Shown piece by piece: positions 1 to 10,910 of a stretch of 64,000 nt of DNA. The notes below the pieces were generated by a model. It was not told the DNA's origin and searched no databases. It was given only the letters and a program-made list of their open reading frames with translations. Every line of letters starts with the position of its first letter. Position 1 is the stretch's first letter. Source of the DNA: Allodiplogaster sudhausi (lineage: Eukaryota > Nematoda > Chromadorea > Rhabditida > Diplogasteridae); assembly GCA_945643635.1 (NCBI GenBank), contig CALZFC010000288.1:122501-186500 (forward strand), in the 5' to 3' direction. The position numbers were made by a program, and so were the translations under genes.

Positions 1-1
1 G

Positions 2-100
2 CGAGGCGCGGAAGAGGAGGGCGCGCGAGACGAGGACGAGGCGGGCACACGAGTCGAGGAAGCCGCGGCCAGCGAGGGCGAGTCTGAGGAAACATTTTAA
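2..100 (+). CDS. Acidic C-terminal tail of a gene cut by the left edge
   Basis: An open frame runs from the window edge to a TAA at 98-100. It gives about 32 residues dominated by Glu, Ala, Gly and Asp. The GC content is far above that of the following AT-rich DNA, as in the other exons here. It is probably the end of a last exon; no family can be recognised from an acidic tail. The other two frames are Arg-rich, so the frame choice rests on the stop coinciding with the drop in GC. Confidence 0.4.
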   Translation, partial: RGAEEEGARDEDEAGTRVEEAAASEGESEETF

Positions 101-1687
101 GTGTATAGTCACGGGGGCTAAAAAGTAGAGAAAATATTAAAAAAAAAAAAGAATTTTTTTCTCGACGAATTGACGGTGCAAAAGCGTAGTCAAAAGAATA
201 GTCACGAAGAAAGGTCCCCAAACAAAAAGCCCCTCATTATATGAATATACGTCTTGAGGTATCCGCTGACCAGAAGCTGCTTGGGTGCTGGTGGCGCTGT
301 CCTCCTTTGTCGCTACAGCAGTCTGCGAACAGCAAATGTGTTATTTCGAAACACAGACAAAAAAAAGTTAATGAGGAAGAACAAGAAAGGAGTCAAAATC
401 TCTCTGCTAGGAAGATTTGCTAACTTCACACTTCGCGGAGACAGACTCTCCCGCAACGATGCGGTGGTCAAAGAGCAGCGACTTCACAAGCGGAGGGGTT
501 CTTAAAGTGATGTTTTAGAATGACAACTTTAACAAGATTGTTTTAGCAATTAACCACTTCTATCGTAACGATTCCAGGGTTCAAGGAGGTTGAATAACTT
601 AGTAGAGTATTGGGATATAGGGAGAAAGAGTGTGAGTGTCCCGTACGAATAAGGATTTACACACATATGCTTATCTTTGATGTCACTGAATCATTTCGAA
701 AGTGATATGACTTGCTTGGACAATCGATGCGAAACTCTTTTTTTTTCTAATATTTTCTTGTAGTTGTAAAAATTTTCTTCTTAGTTCCTCTTACAATTAG
801 TAGGTAAAAAAAGCAAATAAATACGTATGCTCTTCGTTATTCAGGATTTCTCGACGAAGCTAGCTACCATAGGTCGCTCTCATCGTCAAGACCCATCTGT
901 CATGAATGACTGTTTCAGTAAGGTCAAGCTTAACGGCGATTTATGTTAAATAAGCCAAACGGGAAAAAATGGTAGAATATTAATCGACTTGTTTAAGAGT
1001 GACGCTTAATTACCCAAGAGAAACGAAACGTATGCATTGCAAAGACGTCTCGATACAGAGGTTTCATTACTCACGCACTTGTTCAAATGGATTTATTACC
1101 AAGGTATAACTTTTTCAGATCGTTATTTTATCGATGTTTGCATATACAGTACACGAGTATCAGGGCAGAGAATTGAACATACGGTAGGCGCCGCTCTTCC
1201 CAGATATCAAAAACACAGTGGAGAAACGTTAAAACATAGAACAAGAGGAGAAAGCGAGAAATACTGAAGGAAATTGAAGAAAAAGAGATGGAAAAAAGAA
1301 GCGTGAATGAGGCAAAAACGACATTTTTTTTCATTGCCGCCGTTTCTATTCAACCACCTACCATTAAGAACTGCTAACTAATTGATGAAAAAGCATCAAA
1401 CTTCTTTGGCTGCTGATCAGCTGGATATGATACTGCCTAGAGGCGATTGAGAATTTTATTGGAATTACGACAACGAAGCTGAGGTAAATTTGTGTAAATA
1501 TAATAGCTAATTATGTAGTTCGGTTGGGATTTTTTCCAGACTCAGTTAACGAGAGATATATGTGTATGTATGTATGCGCATAGCATGGAAAAGAACTCGG
1601 AACACATTTGGGACTCAAGCTAATTCGAGACAGATCAGAGTTCTCAAGGATCGCTAAGATACCTACATATGTTGCCTCTAGTTTAGG
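101..1687. other. Intergenic DNA, nothing recognised
   Basis: AT-rich DNA with only short, compositionally random open frames. I see no exon with clear splice sites, no RNA gene and no strong repeat. Confidence 0.5.
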
Positions 1688-2046
1688 CTGAGAATCTGGC
1701 CCGGGAAGAGTGGGCGCGAGCGATTGTGAAAGAGCTTCGACGGTCTAACCAGAGGAACCGAATTCTGACAGAGTCAGTCAACCACGTCTCGACAAAGGTT
1801 CATCAACTGGAGATTGAGTTAGCGAGCACTCGACAGCTCATCCAGGCAATGTATGAAGTAGTCGATGGACTACCGTTGAGGAAGAGAGCAGTCACACACT
1901 GCGTCGTCTGCGACAAGGGAGGACATGGCTCCTACGAGTGTTCGAGTGTGAAACTCGAAGGACGCAAAAGGATGATGCATCTCTATTTATCCAAATTCTT
2001 TCCGATTAATTGCTGTTGCGTTGTTCGTCAAATAAATTGCTTCTAA
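1688..2046 (+). CDS. Coiled-coil plus CCHC zinc-knuckle protein, exon (partial)
   Basis: The exon begins after a TTTAG acceptor at 1683-1687 and stays open to a TAA at 2044-2046. The first 60 or so residues are rich in Arg, Glu, Leu and Gln with heptad-like spacing and likely form a coiled coil. A zinc knuckle of the form CX2CX4HX4C (CVVCDKGGHGSYEC) is encoded at 1900-1941, followed by a basic stretch. CCHC knuckles after a helical region are typical of gag-like proteins of retroelements and of some nucleic-acid-binding host proteins. No reverse transcriptase or protease lies nearby, so this is either a gag relic or a small host protein. Upstream exons were not found. Confidence 0.5.
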
Positions 2047-2403
2047 AATCAATCGTTGTCTTTTACCGTCTAAACGGAAAATGGTCAGAGTATAAGACGA
2101 GCAAAAACATTCGATCTCATTACTACTGATTCGCAACATCTTTTTCACCGCCTCCAAAATAAGTTCATTTATTATCAACACATCTCACAATTATAGTGCT
2201 CATCATATAATAGTGCTGAATAAATTGCTCACCAATTGTACTGAATATGATCTCTAAAAGTGCATTTCCGACACCATCCCTTGCACAATAAAAGCGGTGG
2301 ATTACATGTCCAAACTCATTCTTCGCTTCCGCACTCCTCCGGCTGGCTGCTCTCATCTTCTGCTGCTCCGCTTAAAAGTTGTTTGATGTTGGAAATTGCT
2401 TCA

Positions 2404-2406
<3 letters not shown>

Positions 2407-2434
<28 letters not shown>
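2407..2434. repeat. (TAT)n microsatellite
   Basis: About nine uninterrupted trinucleotide units. Confidence 0.9.
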
Positions 2435-2491
2435 AACAAGGCACTTTGTTTACAGAAATATATAATTATACAATATCTTAAATATAAAAAG

Positions 2492-2668
2492 ATGAATAGT
2501 TCAGCGATGGCCGAGCAGTGCGACTCCATCATAGAAGACTACAACGAGCCATCGAAGAGAAGCAGACGGAGGGTCATCCTCACGACCGCGAAGCCGGCGA
2601 CGTCCATCGAAGAGTCGGAGAAGAAGAAGAAGGGACGCGCGGCTGAGGCCGTCGGCTTCATGTTCTAA
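2492..2668 (+). CDS. Small basic protein, 58 aa (or first exon of the next gene)
   Basis: The frame starts at ATG 2492 and stops with TAA at 2666-2668. The product has an acidic N-terminal part, an Arg/Lys cluster (KRSRRR) and a later lysine run, resembling a nuclear localisation signal. The segment has exon-like GC content. A GT inside the last codons could splice it to the exon at 2812 of the SH2-kinase gene, which would make it that gene's N-terminus, but the phases do not join cleanly. Function unknown. Confidence 0.35.
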   Translation: MNSSAMAEQCDSIIEDYNEPSKRSRRRVILTTAKPATSIEESEKKKKGRAAEAVGFMF

Positions 2669-2940
2669 TTTATATGATTTTTATGGATTCTTTTTATTTC
2701 AACAATTTGGACAATAAAATAGAAAATGAAAATAGTTATACGATAGATTTTATCTATATAAAAAAATAAGTAAAAAATAATGATATCCCTTATTCCCCCT
2801 TGCTCTTTCAGCGGCCGTTTCGTTCCTATCAAACTGACCAGCGACACGACGCGTCGCGAGCAGTTCTGCGCGCGCAATAAGCAGCTCGTCCAGGTTACTT
2901 CTACTTCCTTTGTCGATGGACGGGTGGGCGGAGCTTCGGG

Positions 2941-3205
2941 GCGTAAAATGAACCGATCGCAACAGGAATGAAAGCGAAAAGTGAGATGCACTTTGGATGC
3001 GAGTTTTGTAAAATCAACCGATCGCAGTAGGAATGAAAGGATAAAGTGAAATGCACTTTGGATGCGAGTTTCGTAAAATCAACCGATCGTAGTAGGAATG
3101 AGAGGATAAAGTGAAATGAACTTTGGATGGGAGTTTCGTAAAATCAACCGATCGCAATAGGAATGAAAGCATAAAGTGAGATGCAATTTGGATTCGAGTT
3201 TTTTT
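2941..3205. repeat. Tandem repeat, about four 65-bp units
   Basis: Four imperfect copies of a unit containing AACCGATCGCARYAGGAATG followed by a GATGCACTTTGGATGCGAGT-like half. They lie in the intron between the first two exons of the SH2-kinase pseudogene. Confidence 0.85.
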
Positions 3206-3700
3206 CTTTCGTGAAACATTTGTTCTTTCGATTCAATAGAAAGAAGGAAAGGTCCATATGATAATATTTCAAGCGAATATAGTATTCATTATTTTCTATT
3301 CAGATCTCGTCAGACGAGGCCGGCCGCTGGTGCGAGGTTCGCGCCATCGAAGATGAGCCGTACTTCCACGGCTACATCAGAAGAGACGACGCCAAGTTCC
3401 ATCTCAAGAAAGAGGGACAGTTCCTGAGTCAGTTGAGAAGGAGATGGAAGAGGAGGAGAGGAAGAGCGATTGATAGTGAAGAGGGAGAGGGGGAGAGAGT
3501 GAGAGAGAGAGAGAGAGAGAGACTGAGGGAGGGAGAGAGAAGGAGAGAGATGAGGTGAGAGTACATAGTAATTACAGTATACTTTTGCAGTTCGGCCGTC
3601 TTCCTACGAAGGGAAGCTGGCTTTCATTCTCTCCGTGGTCCACGATGGCAAAATCTGCCACATTCTCATCCGTAAGACGAGGACGGTGAGGAACTATTAA

Positions 3701-4370
3701 GACAGCCTATCTGTAAGGGTCGAGCGGGGCGCAATACAGAGCTGCAATGGGAAATTTTTGATTTTTAAAATTGATGAAAATTTGATCATTTGTACTATTC
3801 GACATGCTCTTTAAAATGGTGAAATCGTGATTTCGAAAAAAAATTTTCTTTCGAGATAATAGCGATTTACGCTTAAAATTCACATGCCCATATCTCAGTT
3901 ATTTCTTAAGATTTTTGAAATCTCTTTTTTGTGTTTTATTGATCTTTGTATTCTCTTTAAAAAAGGTCGCGGTGACGTTTCGTGAAAACAACTTTTAAGC
4001 AGCAAAAATCGTATAAATAGATTTAAAAATATGGTTTTTCTGGTTTTTCAGACCAAGTAACCCCCGCGGGGAGGATAAGCTGTTCATAGAAAGAAAGCCC
4101 GTGAAATTTGCTACAATGCGATGTATCTTTAAAAGAATTCAAGGAGGACATATTTTTGGAATATGCACTTAAGCAAATATACTCAACTTTAAAAGTACCG
4201 TGCAAGAGGTCCGGGTTCGAAGCCCGCTCGGGGCAAAGTTTTTGCAATGTTTTGTAAACTGCCAAAAAACATATTTTCGATCTAAAATTGATGTCTATTC
4301 GTCTCATAGCTCCATAAATTTGCATATGCTTTCCGTTTTCATTCTGATTTCACCAACTGAAAATTTCTTC
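3701..4370. repeat. Left terminal inverted repeat of the TTAA element
   Basis: 670 bp matching the complement of 7526-8186 with few differences. It contains a Pol III B-box-like site, GGTTCGAAGCC, at 4214-4224 within a T-arm-like stem CGGGTTCGAAGCCCG. Confidence 0.95.
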
Positions 4371-4615
4371 ATAGTAAACTGCGCTCAGTTAACATGTTTA
4401 TATATGTATATATATTTATCGACATCAAATAAATTAATGTAACGACACTTGGAAAGTCAATTTCAGTCGTTATTAAAAGCTTCCTGGATAGAAGTAATAA
4501 GTAAAAGACGAGGAAGCATTTAGAAATGAATTAAGCAAAATGGAGAAGTTGGGGAGGGAAAAAGAAGAGTAGACACTTGTAGCCTGACAATGAGCGAGCT
4601 GTTGCACATTGTGCC

Positions 4616-5569
4616 CTATATTGCGGATGGTCGAGGATCTGTGTAGGCGACGATGGGCATTGGATTGCGGGGCGCAAGTGCCCCTCGATAATTAGGGTAG
4701 TACTGCACCTATAGCAATCAACATTATCTAAATATGAAAATGAATAAATTCTAACCGGCACCACAATGGTTTCGAGAGGGTGGACGCACAGTCCTCTGCT
4801 TTGAACGGTTGGCAGAGTGCCATCGAGGCGGCGGCCCAATCTTGTTTCAATTCTGGTCGCCTCCTGCGCTCTTATCTAAATTAATAGACCAATCATCATC
4901 ATTTACTAGTGGATATACCTGATTCCTGGATACAGACGTATCGAGGAGCCATTGTTGACCCCAATGGGTGCCTCCTGGAAGCACTCGCCGTGCATGAAGA
5001 ACGCCTACTGGCGATCGTCGGAGGGCGCTCTGAATAGCTTGCATCCCAGCATCGCCCGGTAGCAATACGTCGGGGCAGACATCAATGAGGAAGGCAAGTT
5101 GCGGCTGGTACGACATCTCTCTTCGGAAGCACTCACACAGCGAAAATTTGTCTGAATGACTGCCAGGGAGGAGACTTGTGTACTTGGAAGCGAAAGACCC
5201 CCTCCACTCTCTCTCTCTCTCTCTCTATCTCTCTAATGACTGAAAGGGAGGAGAGTTCGTGTTCTTGGAAGCGAAAGTTTATCTCTCTCTGTAACGACTG
5301 CCAGTGGGAGAGTTCGTGTTCTTGGAAGCGAAAGTTTATCTCTCTCTCTAACGACTGCCGGGCGGGAGGTTTCGTGTTCTTGGAAGTGACAATTTATCTC
5401 TCTCTGTAACGACTGCCAGCGGGGAGCGTTCGTGTTCTTGTCCTCGTCCGTCATAGTTGCCACGTCGACCATAACAAAGTCGAACTCGTCATAGTCCTTT
5501 GAGTGCACTGGCATCTTACCGTCTCTGAAAATGGCTTTGAATGAGGCTATGAATTGACACAGCGAAAGC
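4616..5569 (-). CDS. Transposon-encoded protein of unknown function, minus strand
   Basis: Four exons read leftward: about 5569 to 5434, about 5150 to 4919, 4863-4756 and 4708-4616 (TAG). The last three join in phase 0 with GT/AG sites (AATCAG|GTATAT, GCGCAG|GAGGCG, GTGCCG|GTTAGA, CTATAG|GTGCAG). The first exon carries FKAIFRDGKMPVHSKDYDEF and an acidic stretch; its join to the second runs through the minisatellite and is uncertain. The last exons read TIVVPVQYYPNYRG and end PRPSAI. Codon composition and clean splicing suggest a real protein. I recognise no domain. It is divergent from the plus-strand gene and may be a second mobility factor or a captured host gene. Confidence 0.55.
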
Positions 5570-5720
5570 CTGAAAAAGTTCTATCTGAATGACTGGCAGG
5601 GAGGAGACTTTGTGTTCCTTGAAGCCAACGTTTCTCTCTCTCTCTCCCTAAATGCTGCCAGGGCGGAGACTTCGTGTTCTTTGAAGCGAAAACTTCCCTC
5701 TCTCCCTAATGACTCCATGT
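5134..5720. repeat. Minisatellite of about 63-bp units with CT-rich spacers
   Basis: Repeated units of the form GACTGCCAG-GGGAG-TTCGTGTTCTTGGAAGCGAAAG followed by (CT)n. Four copies run from 5150 to 5450 and two more from 5575 to 5720. The conserved exon of the minus-strand gene (5434-5569) lies between the two blocks. The unit is translatable on the plus strand (FVFLEAKV-like). Confidence 0.8.
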
Positions 5721-7389
5721 ACCACGTCCTCAACAGCGAAACACAGGTAGACCATTGATGTTAAGATGTCAAATGTAGTGTTTTATTTTCTTTTTGAAAC
5801 CTTAAATCGTAACCGATTTTGCAGGACACTATCGCCGTCACAGCCATTCTCAATCATACCCTGCAAATTTTACACAAAGGGGGGATAACATCTGTATTCT
5901 TGCGAAGCGACCAGGCAGGTGGGGAGAGTATAATGAAATAGACGAGTTGTACATAAGATTTTGAGGCTGCTACAAATCGGCAGCAACTCTTGGCAGCATG
6001 AAAGAACTTTCACGGTCCTCTGGAGTCAAAATCGTCGGCTACTATTTCTCCGAGACTCAAGCTGGGAAAGGACCATGCGATCGGATGAGTGCATTGGCGA
6101 AGAGAAAATTGCGGAACTACGTTGATAGTGGAAAGGACGTAACCACTCCAAATGAAATTTTGGCAGGAATAACTCACGGAAAACCGCTACGTGCAGTCTC
6201 GGTTTACACGGGAAGCATTAGAAGAGGAGAAGCGTCTAAGGCCAAAATTGCCGGAATAAGGAAGTATAACACGTTCCTATTTGAAGAAACGGCACTTCGA
6301 GTTCATCGATATTCTACTATCGGTATCGGCAAAGAGATCGACTACTCATCTCTACAACACAATGAAGGAGAGTTCATCACCGATTCATCTGGAGGTTGCC
6401 TGGACACGACATCTGAACTATGCTGGTTGGGGAGAGAAGGCCAACCAATCCGAGGCGAGGTCACGCCGGACCATGGCCGTGATCGTAATGAAGAAATAGA
6501 TGATGAGGCCTGCCGCGCTCCTGAAGATGCCGAATACACTCTCACGGGAAGTTGCCCTGAATATGGGTATCTTTACAGATGCCCAGAAGAAACCTGTGGA
6601 GCTGAATTCTTGCAAGCCCACAATCTCGAGAGACATCTCCTTTTTGGCAAACATAGGGCAATTTCCGAGAGGCTGACTCTTCGGGATTATGTTCTGAAGC
6701 GGTACGGTATGTGTCTCGAAGGAGAAAAGATTGAGCAGGCATATTCCGAAGTCGACGAGGCAATCGAGTCGCTAGCAGAAGTGACAGATAACGGGCTTCG
6801 TTTGCCACAAGGCTGGGCACTTCGCGAGCATAAGAAGGGCACTCGACTTCCACCCAGGTCTAAGACGTATGTGATCGAAGCGTTTAATGATGGCCTTCGT
6901 ACGGGCACTAAACATGATCCTCGACAGCTGGAGAAGAAAATGCGCAAGGAAATCGACGCAGCTGGAAAATTACTCTTCTCACCGCCAGAACTTCTCAATT
7001 ACCAGCAGATAGCAAGCATTTTCGGAAATCTTGCCTCGAAGAAGAGACATGCAAATGTGCCCGACTTGGATCAATCAACAACTACAACGACACCGCAACC
7101 AACATCTGTGAACGTCTTAGACGAGCTTGATGAACTGTTCGATACGGAAGGTGATATCATTGAGGAGGCTCAATCGGAACCGCTTTTTGGGACTGACTTC
7201 GACGAATTTAGACAACTGATAGAGAATGACGTTGAGTACCCATCTGAGAAGGCAGATCCAAAAAGAAATCCCACAGCCACGCAAACGGAATCACCTGAGG
7301 AGCTCTCGAATGAAGACGTATTTGAGCCTGTAGACATGAGCGGGTCTGCCCAGACAGCACCCAGACGCGTCCACGATGAACTATTCTGA
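5711..7389 (+). CDS. DDE-transposase-like protein with C2H2 zinc finger (5' end not found)
   Basis: Exons: about 5711-5746, 5825-5918 and 5966-7389 (TGA at 7387). The splice at 5918/5966 is fixed by frame and restores SDQAGCYKSAATLG; without it the frame hits TAG. The next part reads GYYFSETQAGKGPCDR. The Asp at 5909-5911 and the Glu at 6052-6054 are spaced and framed like the second and third catalytic residues of an RNase-H-fold transposase. A C2H2-type finger follows (YRCPEETCGAEF to HLLFGKH, about 6575-6655), then a basic helix-rich region and an acidic tail. From memory, proteins with SDNAGCY and SEPQ-GK-CDR motifs occur repeatedly in cnidarian and mollusc genomes; I infer a transposase. 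Exons with the first catalytic Asp should lie further upstream. Confidence 0.7.
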
Positions 7390-7525
7390 CCATTAGTCAT
7401 GATAATCCCTACATATTTGTTCATTGATGAGCCCCTCAAGAGACTTGAGAAATGCTTTGCACTTTCGAATCACGAAGCTAAAATGATTCTATAATTGTGC
7501 ACCTTTGTTGGAATAAAAACATGTT

Positions 7526-8186
7526 GAAGAAATTTTCAGTTGGTGAAATCAGAATGAAAACGGAAAGCATATGCAAATTTATGGAGCTATGAGACGAATA
7601 GACATCAATTTTAGATCGATAATATGTTTTTTGGCAGTTTACAAAACATTGCAAAAACTTTGCCCCGAGCGGGCTTCGAACCCGGACCTCTTGCAAGGTA
7701 CTTTTAAAGTTGAGTATATTTGCTTAAGTGCATATTCCAAAAATATGTCCTCCTAGAATTCTTTTAAAGATACATCGCATTGTAGCAAATTTCACGGGCT
7801 TTCTTTCTATGAACAGCTTATCCTCCCCGCGGGGGTTACTTGGTCTGAAAAACCAGAAAAACCATATTTTTAAATCTATTTATACGATTTTTGCTGCTTA
7901 AAAGTTGTTTTCACGAAACGTCACCGCGACCTTTTTTAAAGAGAATACAAAGATCTATAAAACACAAAAAAGAGATTTCAAAAATCTTAAGAAATAACTG
8001 AGATATGGGCATGTGAATTTTAAGCGTAAATCGCTATTATCTCGAAAGAAAATTTTTTTTTCGAAATCACGATTTCACCATTTTAAAGAGCATGTCGAAT
8101 AGTACAAATGATCAAGTTTTCATCAATTTTAAAAATCAAAAATTTCCCATTGCAGAGGGCAGATCGACCCTTACAGATAGGCTGTC
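7526..8186. repeat. Right terminal inverted repeat of the TTAA element
   Basis: Complement of 3701-4370, including the B-box-like site at 7671-7681. It ends exactly at the TTAA at 8187-8190. Confidence 0.95.
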
Positions 8187-8474
8187 TTAAAAGATATAAA
8201 CAATTATAAATTAAAAAAAAAACCTTAATAATATTATTAAATAAAATATTTTTGAATAGCTCAAATATAATTTATTTTGTTCTATAAAATATATTTTGTA
8301 AATTTAATTTTTTATCAATTGCAGAAGCAGCTGTACTGAGTGTTCAACTACGCCTTCAAGACGGTCACCGACCTCGTCCACTACCACGTCAGAAACGCGT
8401 ATCCCGTCGACGAGGACAACATCATTCTCAAGACACCCGCATTCAAGGAGGACTGGCAGCTCAACCATGAGCAG

Positions 8475-8760
8475 GTGGGGAGGGAGAGGAGGGAGGGAGA
8501 GAGTGTGAGAGGGAGAGAGGGAGAGAGAGGGAGGGAAAGGGAGAGGGAGTGAGAGAGAAGAGAGAGAGAGGAGAGAGATAGACATCATTCTCAAGACGCT
8601 CGCCTTCAAGGAGGACTGGCAGCTCAACCATGAGCAGGTGGGGAGGAGAGGGAGAGAGAGAGGGAGAGAGAGAGGGAGACAGAGAGGGAGAGAGAGGGAG
8701 AGGGAGGGAAAGGGAGAGAGAGAGTGAGAGGGAGAGAGAGAGTTGGAGAGTTTGGTTAAG
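8475..8760. repeat. GA-rich tract with a duplicated exon end
   Basis: Purine tracts (GAGAGG)n. The segment 8583-8642 repeats the end of the SH2 exon (CTTCAAGGAGGACTGGCAGC, then a GT donor) seen at 8424-8484. The duplication and the missing kinase core suggest unequal exchange through the GA tracts. Confidence 0.85.
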
Positions 8761-9357
8761 GGCGGGACCCGAAGGAGCCCGACATGGACAAGGACGTGGA
8801 GAGTCTCATGCGCCGCTGCCTCTCCTTCGAGACCAACGACCGCCCCCTCTTCCCTGAGATCCTCAAGGAAGTTGAGGTGAGACGAGGACTATTTATCGAT
8901 TGAAGTTTGTGTGCTTTTCGGAAGAATTTATCATTCGATCAAATTACAATGTTCGGTTTATCCACTCAAAAGAAGACGCTTAAAAAAAAGAAATAAGAAA
9001 AAAAGAGAAACTAGATCAAAATCTAGATCTCGTCTAGAAGAAATGCGTAAAATTAACTGAATAAAATTATTTTACATTTTAAACATCATTGAAATGCAGG
9101 GATGGCCGGACATTGTGATCTCGCGCGAGTCTTGGCTGAGGTCGGGCATCCGCTGGCTCACCAACAGCTTCCTCGACTTCCTCATCAGGATCACTGGAAT
9201 GGAGGAGGAATACGAAGGAGGAGGAGGAGTGAAGAAAGAGGAGAAGAAGGGAGAGGGAAAGGAGAAGAAGGGAGAAGAGAAGAAGGGAGAAGAGAAGAAG
9301 GGAAAGACATCCAAGAGGGCGAAGCAGGAGTCTGGCAAGGAAAAGGCGTCCAAATAG

Positions 9358-10910
9358 GGCCCTTTTCAGAGACAATCTCGTCTCTCCATTCATGCCCGTT
9401 TATATTATAAGTATAAATGTTTGTTTGGTTAGCCTGTTTGTGACATAGAACATGTAAAATAATTCAGTGCAGAATATGAAGAGATGAAACGAAAGGAAAC
9501 AGGAGGGAACAAGAGAGCTGGAACAGGTTGTTCAAAAGAGTTTTCTAGTGTCTTTGAGTAACGAATCAAACAAATTATTAACAACTTGAGATTAGGACAC
9601 TCATTGTCAGAAAAAGATATCTTTTTTTGACATGGTTAATATGGTTGAGATGGCTCGTTTCATTCTGCTAGTACTCTCGGTAATTTTTTTAAATTCAAGC
9701 CCTTTATGTTCTTAGAATAAAATATATACAAAATGACTTTTCATAGAACGCATTATATGCAGCTTTTTGATCGTTATTTCGCTTCGAAAATAATCCTCTA
9801 TTCGTACATAATACATAACTTAAGGAAAATTCTTCAAAAAAAAACGCAGAACTACGCCATAACAACGCTCGGAGTCATCGCCAAGTTCACGTGGTGGACC
9901 TACAATCACCATCTCGGCACGCAGGAGGAGAAGGATGGATAAGTGACGTGATAGCACGGGACATCGCCAGCTACAAGACGGAGGATGCACGCGAGAACTT
10001 CTCACAGGTCGTGCACGTACATTCCACACGATCCCTTCATATTCTCGGCCTGGATTAATTTTAACTTTCTCATGTATGACGAAGCAACCATGAGCGGATG
10101 GGACATTCTCATGCAAATGTTGTGTATTTGCTTAAGCATCATACTTTTTCGATGATTATTATGTGGATGTTGTTATATGAAAATAAAAGAAGAAAATAAT
10201 GACGTCTTTGCAAAATAACCTCTCTTTCTGGAGGAAGCATAAATACACACTTTTATAAAGACCGAAGCAGCAAGTAATCGGGTGACAAATGTAAACTTGG
10301 TATACTACTTGATTTAATTATTGAAGTAGATGCAGCTCAGTTTTACTGGTTGCGGTGTACAGAAAATGCACAAAAAAATTTTCCTTTTTAAATCCTCTCT
10401 CTCTCCCTTCCAATTCCTCTTTAATCCCTCAATCTCTATCAGTCTAATAAATTATCAATATCTGTTTAATTCTCATTATCTCGTCAAATCTCCACCGAGA
10501 CACATCTTGTTATGGCAGGCAAATAAATAGTGCCGGAATTGTGAATATCTATTTGCCATTCCTGACAATAAGAAAATTGTCAAATCAGCCTTGGCCCCGA
10601 TCGTGGAACATTCTAAATTCGGGGAAACTTTTGCGCCTATACTGATTTAAAAAAAAAGAACTTTTTTATTGATATCGTTCTGCATACATGCATATAAGAT
10701 CTTACATATTTACAAGATATTTTTTCTTTTTATTAAATTTTTTGCCGCCACATTTCCTCTTTCTTGTTTACTTTGACACTTTTCCTCAGTGTTTTATCTC
10801 AAGTCATGGGGACTGAATGTAGCTGATGGTCGTGTGCGACATTGAGGACGGGTAAGTAAGAGACGATGCCGAGAATGGGTCTATGTCCACGCGGGGTCAG
10901 TCGACGACCC
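9358..10910. other. Mostly non-coding; one weak exon candidate
   Basis: The plus-strand stretch 9850-9942 (YAITTLGVIAKFTWW then a stop) has exon-like composition, and 9960-10010 reads ASYKTEDARENFSQ before a GT. Neither could be joined to a gene. The segment 9640-9720 shares sequence with 16790-16860 and 19880-19925, a dispersed repeat. Confidence 0.35.

Larger units (their letters stand above)
3701..8186. mobile_element. 4.5-kb DNA transposon, TTAA target duplication, two genes
   Basis: The ends are GACAGCCTATCTG and its complement CAGATAGGCTGTC, flanked on both sides by TTAA (3697-3700 and 8187-8190), the expected target duplication. Long inverted repeats span 3701-4370 and 7526-8186 and are nearly identical, so the insertion looks recent. 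Between them lie a plus-strand gene for a DDE-like, zinc-finger protein (to 7389), a minus-strand gene (4616-5569) and a minisatellite. TTAA duplications are known for the piggyBac, Kolobok and Sola3 superfamilies. I do not see a piggyBac- or THAP-type transposase, so the assignment is open. It sits inside an intron of the SH2-kinase gene. Confidence 0.9.
2812..9357 (+). pseudogene. Broken SH2-domain protein kinase gene
   Basis: Exons in order: 2812-2893, 3304-3427, 3591-3685, 8325-8474, a C-lobe exon ending at 8876 (from about 8763), and 9100-9357. Exons two to four encode an SH2 domain: EPYFHGYIRRDDA at its start, the phosphotyrosine-binding strand FLIRPS across the 3427/3591 junction, and LVHYH near its end. 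The 8763-8876 exon gives the end of a kinase C-lobe (RPLFPEILKEVE). The tail is Lys/Glu/Gly-rich. Three lesions are visible. A TGA at 8337-8339 sits where SH2-kinase relatives usually have Trp. The catalytic core between the SH2 domain and the C-lobe is absent. A 4.5-kb transposon fills the intron between 3685 and 8325. Nematodes have many SH2 tyrosine kinases of the Fer type, the likely parent, although the C-lobe ending also resembles Raf kinases. Confidence 0.75.

Noticed and set aside
4023..4442. Coding frames in the inverted repeats (4023-4325, 7571-7756)
   Set aside because: Both arms give the same short frames, AT-rich, with no splice or start support; they are repeat sequence.
8630..8857. 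Long Arg/Glu/Gly-rich frames over GA tracts (also 11479-11931, 11540-12111, 36206-36526, 53474-53843)
   Set aside because: They are translations of (GA)n or (CT)n microsatellites, open in several frames and on both strands, and lie in introns of better-supported genes.
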